A stretch of DNA of 64,000 bases from CBDFGK01 sp965247075 (GTDB lineage: Bacteria; Pseudomonadota; Gammaproteobacteria; Pseudomonadales; Halieaceae): NCBI GenBank assembly GCA_965247075.1, contig CBDFGK010000003.1, positions 62,001 through 126,000 on the forward strand, written 5' to 3'. The translations under genes were made by a program, and so were the position numbers. The notes beneath the pieces were generated by a model. It was not told the origin of the DNA and ran no database searches. It saw nothing but the letters and a program-made list of their open reading frames with translations. This document shows, in pieces, positions 38,703 through 47,110 of this stretch (positions are counted from its first letter, which is position 1; the number at the start of each line of letters is the position of its first letter).

Positions 38703-40427
38703 TTATGCACCATTACCGCCAAGGGCGGCGCGTTCTTTTCTTGAAAGTCCATAGAGAGCGTACACCGCTTCATTGCAGGAGTCCGTATCCCCTCGCCTGG
38801 CAGCGTCTTTTAGTTGTTCACGAAGGCATTCGGAAACCTCCGACCAAAAGGGAACTCTTATCCGGCGAAGATATTGCGCCTGAAATCGTAAATAACCGCC
38901 ACGCATACGTGTCGAGTATGTGGCAACGAACAACCGGGCGATCCCGGACATCAACACTGTTTGCAAGGCTTTGAGGTCCCATTGCGATGCCGTGATGTAA
39001 TAAAGGTTATGGTGCGGGTACAGCTTTCCGTTTTCATAAACGATATGGGCATCCCCTTTGATATCCGGAATGAGCAATTTCTTCTGGGCTGCCAGCGCCG
39101 GATAAATCCGGTCAATGGTTCTGTACCAGTTGACCGGAGCTTTCCTAGCAATATGCCGTCCGGAAATCAGGTCCCGCCGCTCCTCCAGATAAGCCCTAAG
39201 GCGAGGATAGTCATTCAGACTTACAAGGCCCCCGCCGTCCGCAAACGGATTAATTATGCCGCGACCCTTCCAGTTGACCTTCCCTTGCAGGATATCGTGG
39301 GTCATCACGAGAGGAAGTTTGCGATCAGTCTCAACGTCAAGTTCGTCAAACGCTCCAATAAAGGCTTTGTCTGCACCTGTTGCAACGCCGATACCAACCT
39401 TGCATCCCACTTCTTCCAGAGTTGGATAATCCCGCTCTAAACGCCGCAGGGCTGAAAGCTGATCAGACGAGTCAAGAATCCAGGGGTTCGCGCCCGAAGT
39501 CACGCCAGAGATCTCCTTGATGCGATTTTCGCCGGCAGGCAGCTTCTCTACGCGAAAGCTCTTGGTAAGGGCGCTGAGAGTATCCCGGTCAATGGATGGT
39601 TTGTGAGCAATTCTTGTCTTGCCGCTTTTCGCGCGGCTGATAATGGTGATAGCTGGATACGCTATAACATCCGAATGAAAAGCATCCGTGTCAACCATGT
39701 CCACATAAGTCCGCAGATGAAACTCGTCAGCAACCATGCGGCGCAACGGTCCACCATAACGATTCTTCATCCAGCGATCCGAACAGATAAATCCGAGCGT
39801 TCCGTTCTTGGCCAGCAACAGAAGGGAATTCTCGATAAAAGGAATGTAAAGATCGGCGCGGTCATATATCGTCTTATAGCGGGCGCGATATTCCTTCATC
39901 AGAACATCTGCTATGAGTTCCTGACGAACATACGGCGGATTGCCGATAACGAAGTCAAAATCGCTTGCAGCTTCAAACAGGAGAAAATCGCCCTTGATAA
40001 GCCAGCATGACGCGAGCTCTTCAGATTCGGATTCTGATACTCCTGCGCTCCGCAACATATCCAGCACGAGACTGCGCGTGATTTCATAGGAAGACTCGTG
40101 CAATTCGACGGCCTTGATGCTATTCGAAAGCGCGTCCAGGGGAGCAGTGTCTTTTGCATTTTCCGTCCAGCTTTGAAGCAAACGTTCAATGACAACCAGA
40201 AGAAAATCCCCTTGACCAAATGAGGGCTCAAGAAGGCGATACTCATATAGCGGACGATCGGCTGTGTACCCTGAAAGATCGAGAATGAAATCTACGACCT
40301 CCCCGCACGTATAGATCGCGCCCCTTTCCTCGGATCCCGAAGCCGCTGCGTTGACGACAGCCTCGGTTAGAGGACATAGAGTCGGTAAGGAAACCTGGCG
40401 CATTTCTCCGCGATCAGCCGACATCAA
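38703..40427 (-). CDS. N6-adenine DNA methyltransferase of the PaeR7I/XhoI type
   Basis: This 574-residue gamma-class enzyme has the SAM-binding LLEPSFGQGDFLLVVIERLL (65-84), the catalytic FDFVIGNPPYVRQELIADVL with NPPY at 163-166, and a long C-terminal target-recognition part (VGIGVATGADKAFIG, LYPHHNLYYITAS, YSTRMRGGYLRFQAQYLRRI). The NPPYVRQE and TGADKAFI motifs are characteristic of the M.PaeR7I/M.XhoI group, which methylates adenine in CTCGAG. It overlaps the upstream regulator gene by ATGA. The codon usage and the location between IS remnants suggest horizontal acquisition. Confidence 0.92.
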   Translation of the reverse strand: MMSADRGEMRQVSLPTLCPLTEAVVNAAASGSEERGAIYTCGEVVDFILDLSGYTADRPLYEYRLLEPSFGQGDFLLVVIERLLQSWTENAKDTAPLDALSNSIKAVELHESSYEITRSLVLDMLRSAGVSESESEELASCWLIKGDFLLFEAASDFDFVIGNPPYVRQELIADVLMKEYRARYKTIYDRADLYIPFIENSLLLLAKNGTLGFICSDRWMKNRYGGPLRRMVADEFHLRTYVDMVDTDAFHSDVIAYPAITIISRAKSGKTRIAHKPSIDRDTLSALTKSFRVEKLPAGENRIKEISGVTSGANPWILDSSDQLSALRRLERDYPTLEEVGCKVGIGVATGADKAFIGAFDELDVETDRKLPLVMTHDILQGKVNWKGRGIINPFADGGGLVSLNDYPRLRAYLEERRDLISGRHIARKAPVNWYRTIDRIYPALAAQKKLLIPDIKGDAHIVYENGKLYPHHNLYYITASQWDLKALQTVLMSGIARLFVATYSTRMRGGYLRFQAQYLRRIRVPFWSEVSECLREQLKDAARRGDTDSCNEAVYALYGLSRKERAALGGNGA

Positions 40428-40624
40428 CCAGCCTCCTGATCGAGTGGAATTTCGAGCTGAGTTTCGCCCTGATGACGTTCCAGGAACTCACGCATGGACC
40501 GCCGAATAATCCAGGATGCACTGACATCGCTGCGGCCGGCCATTTTATCAATGGCGGCATAATCATCGGGATTGACTGTCAAAGTCACCCTTTTCATCGG
40601 TTTTGATTTCTTGCGATTTTTCAT
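40424..40624 (-). CDS. Ribbon-helix-helix (CopG-like) regulator of the R-M operon
   Basis: With ATG 40624 as the start (GAGAG just upstream; in-frame ATGs at 40633 and 40654 are alternatives) the protein has 66 residues. MKRVTLTVNPDDYAAIDKMA supplies the DNA-binding strand and first helix, and VSASWIIRRSMREFLERHQG the second helix. It overlaps the methyltransferase start as ATGA. Such small regulators delay endonuclease expression in R-M systems, here replacing the usual HTH C-protein. The gene is close to the IS1182-like end at 40669-40686. Confidence 0.75.
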   Translation of the reverse strand: MKNRKKSKPMKRVTLTVNPDDYAAIDKMAGRSDVSASWIIRRSMREFLERHQGETQLEIPLDQEAG

Positions 40625-40661
40625 GGCTCTCATACTGGTGATGCATAGGATCATACTAAAC

Positions 40662-40686
40662 TATATCAGGAAATCCGACAGACTCC
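40662..40686. mobile_element. IS1182-like terminal remnant at the ipdF stop
   Basis: AAATCCGACAGACTCC ends at 40686 followed by TAGG, the same junction as at 332-335 (CTAGGCG). It marks the border between the R-M island and the steroid operon; the ipdF TAG stop (40688-40686) lies in the CTAG. Confidence 0.65.
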
Positions 40687-41477
40687 TAGGCGCGCTGGGA
40701 CGAGCAGGAGACAATCTCACCGGTCATATAGCCAGAGTAATCGGAGGCCAGGAACATCATCACATTGGCGACTTCCCACACCTCGGCGGCGCGGCCAAAG
40801 GCCTCCTTGGCGGCCAGTTCCTCAAGCAACTCCATCGGCGTGGTTTTCTTCAGGAACTCGTGGAAGGCGATGGAGGGTGCCACGGCATTAATACGCACGC
40901 CGTGATCAGCTGCCTCCAGGGCGGCGCAGCGGGTCAGCGCCATCACGCCGGCTTTGGCCGCCGCATAGTGACACTGCTCTTTTTGCGCACGCCAACCCAG
41001 CACCGAGGCGTTATTGACGATGACACCGGCACCGCGTGGCTGCATGACTTTCAACATGGCCCGGGTCATGCGCATGGTGCCAGTGAGGGTAATATCCAGC
41101 ACCCGAGCCCATTCCTCGTCTTCCATATCCACCAGCAGTCTGGTTCCCCCCAGGCCGGCATTATTGATCAGCACATCAACCCCGGCCAGCTTGTCTTCGG
41201 CATCATCGATCAATGCCTGCACCTGTGTTTCATCGGTAACATTGGCGAGCCTGCCGTAGATTTCCTGCAATCCGGTGGCCTGCTTGAGGGTTGCTACCGC
41301 CTGTTGCAGACGCCCCTCGTGAATATCAGCAATCATCACCCCGCGTGCACCTTCCTCGGCCGCCCTGGTCGCCGCAGCAAAGCCGATGCCGGCGCCGGCG
41401 GCTGCGGTAATCAATACGCTTTTGCCGGCCAGCAGCCTGTGTCCTTCTACATAGGGTGGTGGTTCTGGTAAGGCCAT
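40686..41477 (-). CDS. ipdF: IpdF-like short-chain dehydrogenase
   Basis: The start is ATG 41477 (MALPEPPPYVEGHRLLAGKS, 263 residues); the longer frame lies within the upstream gene. Features are the NAD site ITAAAGAGIGFAAA, NNAG in LINNAGLGGTRLLVDM, the catalytic NNASVLGWRAQKEQCHYAAA (YxxxK), and the ending GYMTGEIVSCSSQRA. It matches, nearly motif for motif, mycobacterial IpdF (Rv3559c: PxYVEGHxLLAGK ... NNASVLGWRAQ ... SSQRA), which oxidises the 5-hydroxyl of the indanedione-propanoyl-CoA steroid intermediate. It is the last gene of the operon; its stop lies at the island border. Confidence 0.88.
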   Translation of the reverse strand: MALPEPPPYVEGHRLLAGKSVLITAAAGAGIGFAAATRAAEEGARGVMIADIHEGRLQQAVATLKQATGLQEIYGRLANVTDETQVQALIDDAEDKLAGVDVLINNAGLGGTRLLVDMEDEEWARVLDITLTGTMRMTRAMLKVMQPRGAGVIVNNASVLGWRAQKEQCHYAAAKAGVMALTRCAALEAADHGVRINAVAPSIAFHEFLKKTTPMELLEELAAKEAFGRAAEVWEVANVMMFLASDYSGYMTGEIVSCSSQRA

Positions 41478-41503
41478 AGTGTTTTCCCTGTCTCCGGCTT
41501 TCG

Positions 41504-42691
41504 CTAGCCGCGCGTCTCCCTGGGCATACCCAGGGCGCGTTCGGCAATAATATTGCGTTGTATCTGGTTGGTGCCGCCGTAAATGGTGTCTGCGCGGGCA
41601 AACAGGTACATGCTCTGCAAACGGCTGAGCTGATAGGGTTCGCTCTCGCAAATTTCCGCCTCAGCACCCAACACATCCATGGCCAGTTTGCCGAGATTGC
41701 GGTGCCAGGTGGCCCAGAATAACTTGTAGATCATGGCTGACTTTTGCAGGCCCCCATCATCTGCGCCCGATAATGTGCGCAGGCTGTTGTAACGCATAAT
41801 ACGCAGGCCGATGTGCGCCTCGGCGATGCGCTGCCGCAGCGCGGGATCCTGCGCCGCGCCATTGTCCCTGGCGATGCGCACAATTTCATCCAGCTCGTTC
41901 TGAAACAACATCTGTTGGCCCAGGGTCGACACACCGCGTTCAAAACCCAACAGGCCCATAGCCACCTTCCAGCCGTCACCCGGCGCACCGACTATATCCT
42001 CAGCACCGCAAACCGCCTCATCGAAAAACACCTCGTTGAATTCACAGGCGCCGGTAAGCTGTGCAATGGGCCGCACCTCGATACCGGGCTGATCCATGGC
42101 CAGCAGAAAAAAGCCCAGACCCTTGTGACCGGCCGAATCCGGGTCGGTCCGGGCGATCACAAAACAGTATTGGGACTCGCGGGCGTTGGAGGTCCACACC
42201 TTTTGGCCGGTGATCAGCCATTGGCCGGTCGCATCATCGCAACGGGCCTTGGTTTGCACATTGGCAAGATCGGAACCGGCGCTGGGTTCTGAGAAGCCCT
42301 GGCACCAGTATTGAGTGCCCGCGAGGATGCCCGGCAGCAAGCGCTGTTGCTGCTCTGCGGTGCCAAATGCGATCAGGGTGGGGCCGGTCAAACCCTCACC
42401 GATATGCCCCATGCGACCCGGGCCACCCGCGCGGGCATACTCTTCGTGAAAAATAACCTGCTGCTCGATAGTGGCGCCACGGCCGCCGTGCCGCTGCGGC
42501 CAGGCTATGCCGGTCCAGCCACCCTCGGCCAACTTTTGCTCCCAGGCTTTGCGCTCTTCGGGAAACATATGCTCATCACCGGGGCCACCGCGACAGCGCA
42601 GCGGTTCAAACTCGCCGCACAGCTTGTCACGCAACCAGCCGGCTATTTCTTCACGGAACAACTCGTCTGCGCTACTAAAAGTGAGTTTCAT
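41504..42691 (-). CDS. ipdE1: IpdE1 (FadE30)-like acyl-CoA dehydrogenase
   Basis: This 395-residue protein has a WLRDKLCGEFEPL N-terminus, the flavin/substrate motif CQGFSEPSAGSDLANVQTKA, KVWTSNARESQYCFVIART, and the C-terminal FARADTIYGGTNQIQRNIIA then ERALGMPRETRG. It is close to FadE30 of the KstR2 regulon (LAGEF ... CQGYSEPGAGSDLA ... RADTIYGGSNEIQRN). IpdE1 and IpdE2 form a heterotetramer that desaturates the CoA thioester of the propanoate side chain on steroid rings C/D. The partner gene (42688-43860) overlaps it by ATGA. Confidence 0.86.
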   Translation of the reverse strand: MKLTFSSADELFREEIAGWLRDKLCGEFEPLRCRGGPGDEHMFPEERKAWEQKLAEGGWTGIAWPQRHGGRGATIEQQVIFHEEYARAGGPGRMGHIGEGLTGPTLIAFGTAEQQQRLLPGILAGTQYWCQGFSEPSAGSDLANVQTKARCDDATGQWLITGQKVWTSNARESQYCFVIARTDPDSAGHKGLGFFLLAMDQPGIEVRPIAQLTGACEFNEVFFDEAVCGAEDIVGAPGDGWKVAMGLLGFERGVSTLGQQMLFQNELDEIVRIARDNGAAQDPALRQRIAEAHIGLRIMRYNSLRTLSGADDGGLQKSAMIYKLFWATWHRNLGKLAMDVLGAEAEICESEPYQLSRLQSMYLFARADTIYGGTNQIQRNIIAERALGMPRETRG

Positions 42692-43860
42692 GAATCAGCT
42701 CCCCGGTCGAGTAACTGCTGCGCGATACGCTCGCGATGAAAGGCTGCATTGCCAAACAGGGTCTCCGACGACTTGGCCCGCTTGAAATAGAGCTGAATAT
42801 CGTACTCCCAGGTAAACCCCACGCCGCCATGCAATTGCATACCGGTGCCGGCGTTAAAGAAATAGGCATCGGAGCACCAGGCTTTGGCAACGCTGGCAGC
42901 CTCGGCCAGTTCAGCGCCCAGCGCACCATCCTCCAACGCCTGCTGGGCAACACAGGCCGCGTAGTACACCGCCGAACGGGCCGCTTCTGCCTTTACCATC
43001 ATGTCGGCGGCCTTGTGTTTCACCGCCTGATAACTGGCAATCGGGCGATTAAACTGCACCCGCTGCCGGGTATAGGCGACGGTAGAATCCAGCGCCTGCT
43101 GGGCACCGCCGACCTGCTCTGCCGCCACGGCGATGGTGGCCAGGTCAATAATCCTTGCCAGCGCAGGCCACATCCGCCCCTCGCTGCCCCCCATCAAGGC
43201 GGTGGCAGGCACACTGATTTCACTGAGTCGCAACTGTGCCTGCTTGCGAGTCTGGTCCATGGTCGGCAACCATTCGCGCTCTATTTCGACGCTATCGGCC
43301 GACACTACAAACAGGCTGATACCCGCCGTACCGACCGACCCTGCTGCGCGGGCGGCGATAATGAGGATCTCTGCCGTGTGCCCGTTGGGCACATAGCGCC
43401 AGGTGCCGTCCAGCACATAGTCATCACCGACCCGTTTACAGGTAGCTTGCACCGCATCGGCGCCCCAGCCACCGCCGACACCGGTATAGGCCAGTGTTGC
43501 GGTTTTGCCCGCCACAATTTGTGGCAGGTAGTGTTGCTGCTGCGCAGCAGTGCCCGCAATCAACAGGGCGTTCGCACCCAGGCAAACAGTCGAGAAGAAC
43601 GGTGAGCAAAACAGGTAGCGTCCCATCTGCTCCAGGGTCGCGACCAATTCTACATAGCCCAGCCCCATACCACCGTATTGTGCGGGGATATGCAGGGCCT
43701 GCCAGTACATCCCGTTGCAGACGCGCTCCCACAGCCGGGCATCAAAACCACGCTCGGTTGCCATCGCCGCCCGCACCGCTGCGCCGGTGGATACCTCTGA
43801 GAGAAATGCCGCGGCGGTATCGCGAATCATCTGCTGCTCTTCGGTAAAAGAAAACTCCAT
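42688..43860 (-). CDS. ipdE2: IpdE2 (FadE33)-like acyl-CoA dehydrogenase
   Basis: The start is ATG 43860 (MEFSFTEEQQMIRDTAAAFL, 390 residues). It has the acyl-CoA dehydrogenase fold: PAQYGGMGLGYVELVATLEQ, DYVLDGTWRYVPNG, YTRQRVQFNRPIASYQAVKH, and MQLHGGVGFTWEYDIQLYFK. The N-terminal half is the shorter, less conserved type seen in the beta subunit of heterotetrameric steroid dehydrogenases. Adjacent IpdE1 completes the pair; the two genes overlap by 4 bases. IpdE2 rather than FadE32 is chosen because of the pairing and order, so the symbol is provisional. Confidence 0.75.
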   Translation of the reverse strand: MEFSFTEEQQMIRDTAAAFLSEVSTGAAVRAAMATERGFDARLWERVCNGMYWQALHIPAQYGGMGLGYVELVATLEQMGRYLFCSPFFSTVCLGANALLIAGTAAQQQHYLPQIVAGKTATLAYTGVGGGWGADAVQATCKRVGDDYVLDGTWRYVPNGHTAEILIIAARAAGSVGTAGISLFVVSADSVEIEREWLPTMDQTRKQAQLRLSEISVPATALMGGSEGRMWPALARIIDLATIAVAAEQVGGAQQALDSTVAYTRQRVQFNRPIASYQAVKHKAADMMVKAEAARSAVYYAACVAQQALEDGALGAELAEAASVAKAWCSDAYFFNAGTGMQLHGGVGFTWEYDIQLYFKRAKSSETLFGNAAFHRERIAQQLLDRGADS

Positions 43861-43864
43861 GGAA

Positions 43865-44752
43865 TCAGCTTCCCCAGACTTGCTGGGCAGGAGTCGCAGC
43901 GGCCAACAGCTCAGCCATTGCTTCACCCACCTCGGCCGGTTGCCAGCGCGCACCCTTGTCAACACCCCGGGTAGTGCGCCAGCCGTCGCAAATAGATAGC
44001 TTGCCGCCCTCTGATACCAGCACCCGACCGGTAACATGGGCCGATGCCGCGGACGCCAACCAGGCAACCAACGACGACACGTTTTCCGGCGCAAAGTAAT
44101 CGAAGCTGCCATCTTCCGGCGGCGCCATGCGCTGGGCCATTTCTGCAACCGCCATGGTCATGCCGGTACGTGCGGCCGGCGCAATGGCGTTGGCGGTTAC
44201 GCCGTAGCGGCCCAGCTCTGCGGCCTGGTTCAAGGTCAGCGCCGCAATACCGGCTTTGGCGGCGGCATAGTTTGACTGGCCGACAGAGCCCTGCAAACCC
44301 GCGCCCGAGGTGGTATTGATAATGCGCGCAGCCACCGCCACACCTGCCCTGGATTGGCCGCGCCAGTAATGAACCGCGTGCGAGGAAATGCAAAAATGCC
44401 CCTTCAGGTGCACTGCCATAATCGCGTCCCACTCCGCTTCAGTCATAGCGGCAAACATGCGATCACGATTTATGCCGGCGTTATTTACCACTACGTGCAA
44501 AGCGCCGAATGATGCAAGGGCCTGCGTAACGGCATTGAGGCTGTCGTCATAATTGGTGATATCGGAGCTGTTCACTACCGCTTTGCCGCCGGCGGCGGTA
44601 ATCTCATCAACCACCGCCTGCGCCGCCTCAACATTACTATCATTGACCACAACCGCAGCGCCCTCGCCCGCCAGTACGCGTGCATGCGCAGCACCCAGGC
44701 CACCACCGGCGCCGGTAATAATGGCTACCCGTCCTGGCAAAATTCCACTCAT
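43865..44752 (-). CDS. Short-chain dehydrogenase of the steroid cluster (Rv3548c-like)
   Basis: This 295-residue protein has the NAD site IITGAGGGLGAAHARVLAGE, DSNVEAAQAVVDEI, VVNNAGINRDRMFAAMTEAE, INTTSGAGLQGSVGQSNYAA (YxxxK) and a C-terminal extension past LVSEGGKLSICDGWRTTRG. The extension and the NRDRMF block put it near the 17-beta-hydroxysteroid dehydrogenase/MFE-2-like SDRs, such as Rv3548c of the KstR2 regulon. The substrate is probably a hydroxyacyl-CoA of ring C/D breakdown. It is 4 bases upstream of ipdE2 in transcription order. Confidence 0.75.
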   Translation of the reverse strand: MSGILPGRVAIITGAGGGLGAAHARVLAGEGAAVVVNDSNVEAAQAVVDEITAAGGKAVVNSSDITNYDDSLNAVTQALASFGALHVVVNNAGINRDRMFAAMTEAEWDAIMAVHLKGHFCISSHAVHYWRGQSRAGVAVAARIINTTSGAGLQGSVGQSNYAAAKAGIAALTLNQAAELGRYGVTANAIAPAARTGMTMAVAEMAQRMAPPEDGSFDYFAPENVSSLVAWLASAASAHVTGRVLVSEGGKLSICDGWRTTRGVDKGARWQPAEVGEAMAELLAAATPAQQVWGS

Positions 44753-44754
44753 GT

Positions 44755-45903
44755 CTACAACCTCTCAATAATCGTTACGTTGGCTTGCCCACCACCTTCA
44801 CACATGGTTTGTAAGCCATAGCGACCGCCGCTGCGTTCCAGTTCGTGTAACAGGGTGGTCATCAACCTGGCGCCGGTCGCGCCCAGCGGGTGACCCAATG
44901 CGATGGCGCCGCCGTTAACATTGGTCTGCTCATGGGGATAGCCGGTCTCCTTGAGCCAGGCCATAGGCACACAGGCGAAGGCCTCATTGATTTCCACCAG
45001 GTCGATATCGTGCAGCGACATAGCGGATTTCTTCATGGCGTATTCCGTGGCGGCAAGCGGCGCGGTCAGCATCCAGATCGGATCGTCGGCGCGCACGCTG
45101 AGGTGATGTAGTCTGGCCCGCGGCGTCAAGTTGTAGCGCTTTAGCGCCTCCTCAGAAACCACCAACAGCGCCGCGGCCGCATCACAGGTCTGGCTCGATA
45201 CCGCGGCGGTAATGGCGCCGCCCTCCATCAGCGGCTCCAGTGTGGCCATTTTTTCCAGCGAAGTCTGACGCGGCGTTTCATCCCTCTCCACCCCTTCCAG
45301 AGGCAGGATCTCACGGTCGAAGCGCCCTTCGGCTATGGCCTTGAGGGCACGGCGGTGTGACTCCAGAGAAAACGCTTCCATCGCTTGGCGGGAGATATTC
45401 CATTTATCGGCAATCATCTGCGCCGAGTTGAACTGGGATACCGGCGTGTCGCCGTAGCGGGCCGTCCAGCCCTGCGAGCCCGAGAACGGGTCGCTAAAGC
45501 CCAGCGGCTGCGCCGCCAGCATGGCGGAGGAAATTGGAATCGAGCTCATGGTCTGCACACCGCCGGCGATAACCACATCGTTACTACCGGACATCACCGC
45601 CTGGGCGGCAAAGTGCACCGATTGCTGGGACGAGCCACACTGGCGATCAATGGTGACGCCCGGCACTGCCTGGGCCAGGCCCGCCGCCAACCAACAGGTG
45701 CGGGCGATGTCTCCGGCCAGCGGCCCAATGGCATCGACACAACCAAAGATAACGTCGTCGTAGTCCACCTCGGGGATGCCGTTGCGCTGCACCAACTGCC
45801 TCAGCACATGCGCACCCAGATCGGCGCCGTGTACATGGGCCAGTCCACCACGGCGACGCCCGGTGGGGGTACGTACCGCGTCAACAATATATGCTTCAGG
45901 CAT
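44755..45903 (-). CDS. fadA6: FadA6-like thiolase
   Basis: This 382-residue thiolase has all catalytic positions: the acylated Cys in TIDRQCGSSQQSVHFAAQAV, EINEAFACVPMAWL, NVNGGAIALGHPLGATGARL (His), and the second Cys in LQTMCEGGGQANVTIIERL. The sequence around GCVDAIGPLAGDIARTCWLA is typical of the FadA6 group. In the KstR2 pathway FadA6 carries out thiolytic cleavage after ring C opening, giving acetyl-CoA and a shortened oxo-diacid CoA. It is in tight operon arrangement (2 bases before the SDR, 18 after the dehydrogenase). Confidence 0.85.
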   Translation of the reverse strand: MPEAYIVDAVRTPTGRRRGGLAHVHGADLGAHVLRQLVQRNGIPEVDYDDVIFGCVDAIGPLAGDIARTCWLAAGLAQAVPGVTIDRQCGSSQQSVHFAAQAVMSGSNDVVIAGGVQTMSSIPISSAMLAAQPLGFSDPFSGSQGWTARYGDTPVSQFNSAQMIADKWNISRQAMEAFSLESHRRALKAIAEGRFDREILPLEGVERDETPRQTSLEKMATLEPLMEGGAITAAVSSQTCDAAAALLVVSEEALKRYNLTPRARLHHLSVRADDPIWMLTAPLAATEYAMKKSAMSLHDIDLVEINEAFACVPMAWLKETGYPHEQTNVNGGAIALGHPLGATGARLMTTLLHELERSGGRYGLQTMCEGGGQANVTIIERL

Positions 45904-45921
45904 TTGCGGTTCCCCGTGTGA

Positions 45922-46989
45922 TCAGTTGAAGGTATTGCCGGCGCCCAGCGCCGCACCTGCAGAAAAAATTGTTTGTGCTATTCGTGATTTGTGAAAACCG
46001 CTATCGCCCCAGGTATTGGCCAGTGCCCAGGCCTTCTTCATAAATATATGCAGGTCCACCTCCCAGGTGTAACCCATGGCGCCGTGTACCTGTAGACAAT
46101 TTTTGGCGGCGAGATTGGCGGCTTCACAGGCAGCCAGCTTGGCGTGGCTGGTATATTGATCGACAGAGCCACTGGCACTGGGCAGACCTTGTGCCAGCGC
46201 GTAAGCGGCCCGGTACACCGGGGCCTTGGCGTATTCAAGGCGCACTGCCACGTTGGACATCAGGTGTTTAACTGCCTGGAAGGAACCAATGGGCTTGCCA
46301 AATTGTTGGCGCTCACCGGTGTATTGCACGGCAAGATCAAGCATGCGCTGGGTTAAACCCAAGGCCTGCGCCGCACTGGCGAGCGCGCCGCGATTAAGTG
46401 CGGCCGTGACCAGCGCTGCATCATTGCTCACCGCAGTGCCTGCCGCTGCGATGCCTGCCTCTTCAGTAAAAGCCACCGTGTAAAGCTTGCGCGAAGGGTC
46501 CACCGATGCGTGGTGACGCAATAGCACCTGGTCCGCTGTCAGCGCATAAAAACAATCGCCTCTTTGCAGCAACAGCAGGTCTGCCACATGAGCATCTTCC
46601 ACCAGTTGATTCTCCTCCAGGCCGACCACCAGCCTGGCCTCACCGGCAGCAATTTTGGGCAGCCACCGGGCCGCCGGTTCACCGCCGATATCCCTGAGCA
46701 GCGGCACCGCCACCAGCACCGTGTGCACCAACGGCTCTGGCAATGCCACGTAACCACACTCCTGGGCCAGCAGCACAAAATCCAGCTCGCTCATACCCAG
46801 GCCGCCAAATTCTTCCGGCACAGTCATGCCCACCAGGCCCATTTCCGTAAGCTGCGACCACAGGCTATCGCTGCGACCAGTCGCTGATTCCCACAGCTCG
46901 CGAATGGTCTCCGCCGTGATCTCATTAACCAGAAAATCGTGCACCGATTCCCGAAACAACAACTGGTCTTCGCTAAAGGTAAAATCCAT
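45922..46989 (-). CDS. fadE32: FadE32-like acyl-CoA dehydrogenase
   Basis: The start is ATG 46989 (MDFTFSEDQLLFRESVHDFL, 355 residues); the open frame continues 85 codons upstream but into the 3' region of fadE31. Features are VPEEFGGLGMSELDFVLLAQ, AVQYTGERQQFGKPIGSFQA, and LQVHGAMGYTWEVDLHIFMK. It is shorter than typical dehydrogenases, as is usual for the second subunit of steroid heterotetramers. It presumably pairs with the FadE31-like protein encoded next upstream. FadE32 and FadE33 cannot be told apart by eye. Confidence 0.72.
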   Translation of the reverse strand: MDFTFSEDQLLFRESVHDFLVNEITAETIRELWESATGRSDSLWSQLTEMGLVGMTVPEEFGGLGMSELDFVLLAQECGYVALPEPLVHTVLVAVPLLRDIGGEPAARWLPKIAAGEARLVVGLEENQLVEDAHVADLLLLQRGDCFYALTADQVLLRHHASVDPSRKLYTVAFTEEAGIAAAGTAVSNDAALVTAALNRGALASAAQALGLTQRMLDLAVQYTGERQQFGKPIGSFQAVKHLMSNVAVRLEYAKAPVYRAAYALAQGLPSASGSVDQYTSHAKLAACEAANLAAKNCLQVHGAMGYTWEVDLHIFMKKAWALANTWGDSGFHKSRIAQTIFSAGAALGAGNTFN

Positions 46990-47110
46990 AGTTACAACTT
47001 CCTTACGCACCAAGGTGTGTATTCCACAATGGAGATTTTTGTTGCCGGGCAAGGCAGCGCCCCGCACAGGGAGCTGACCACGCCATGGAATACAAGGATC
47101 ATTGCGGGGT

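Noticed and set aside
46990..47110. N-terminal extension of the FadE32-like protein upstream of 46989
   Set aside because: The extra 85 residues lack family similarity and overlap fadE31; MDFTFSEDQ is a standard dehydrogenase start.
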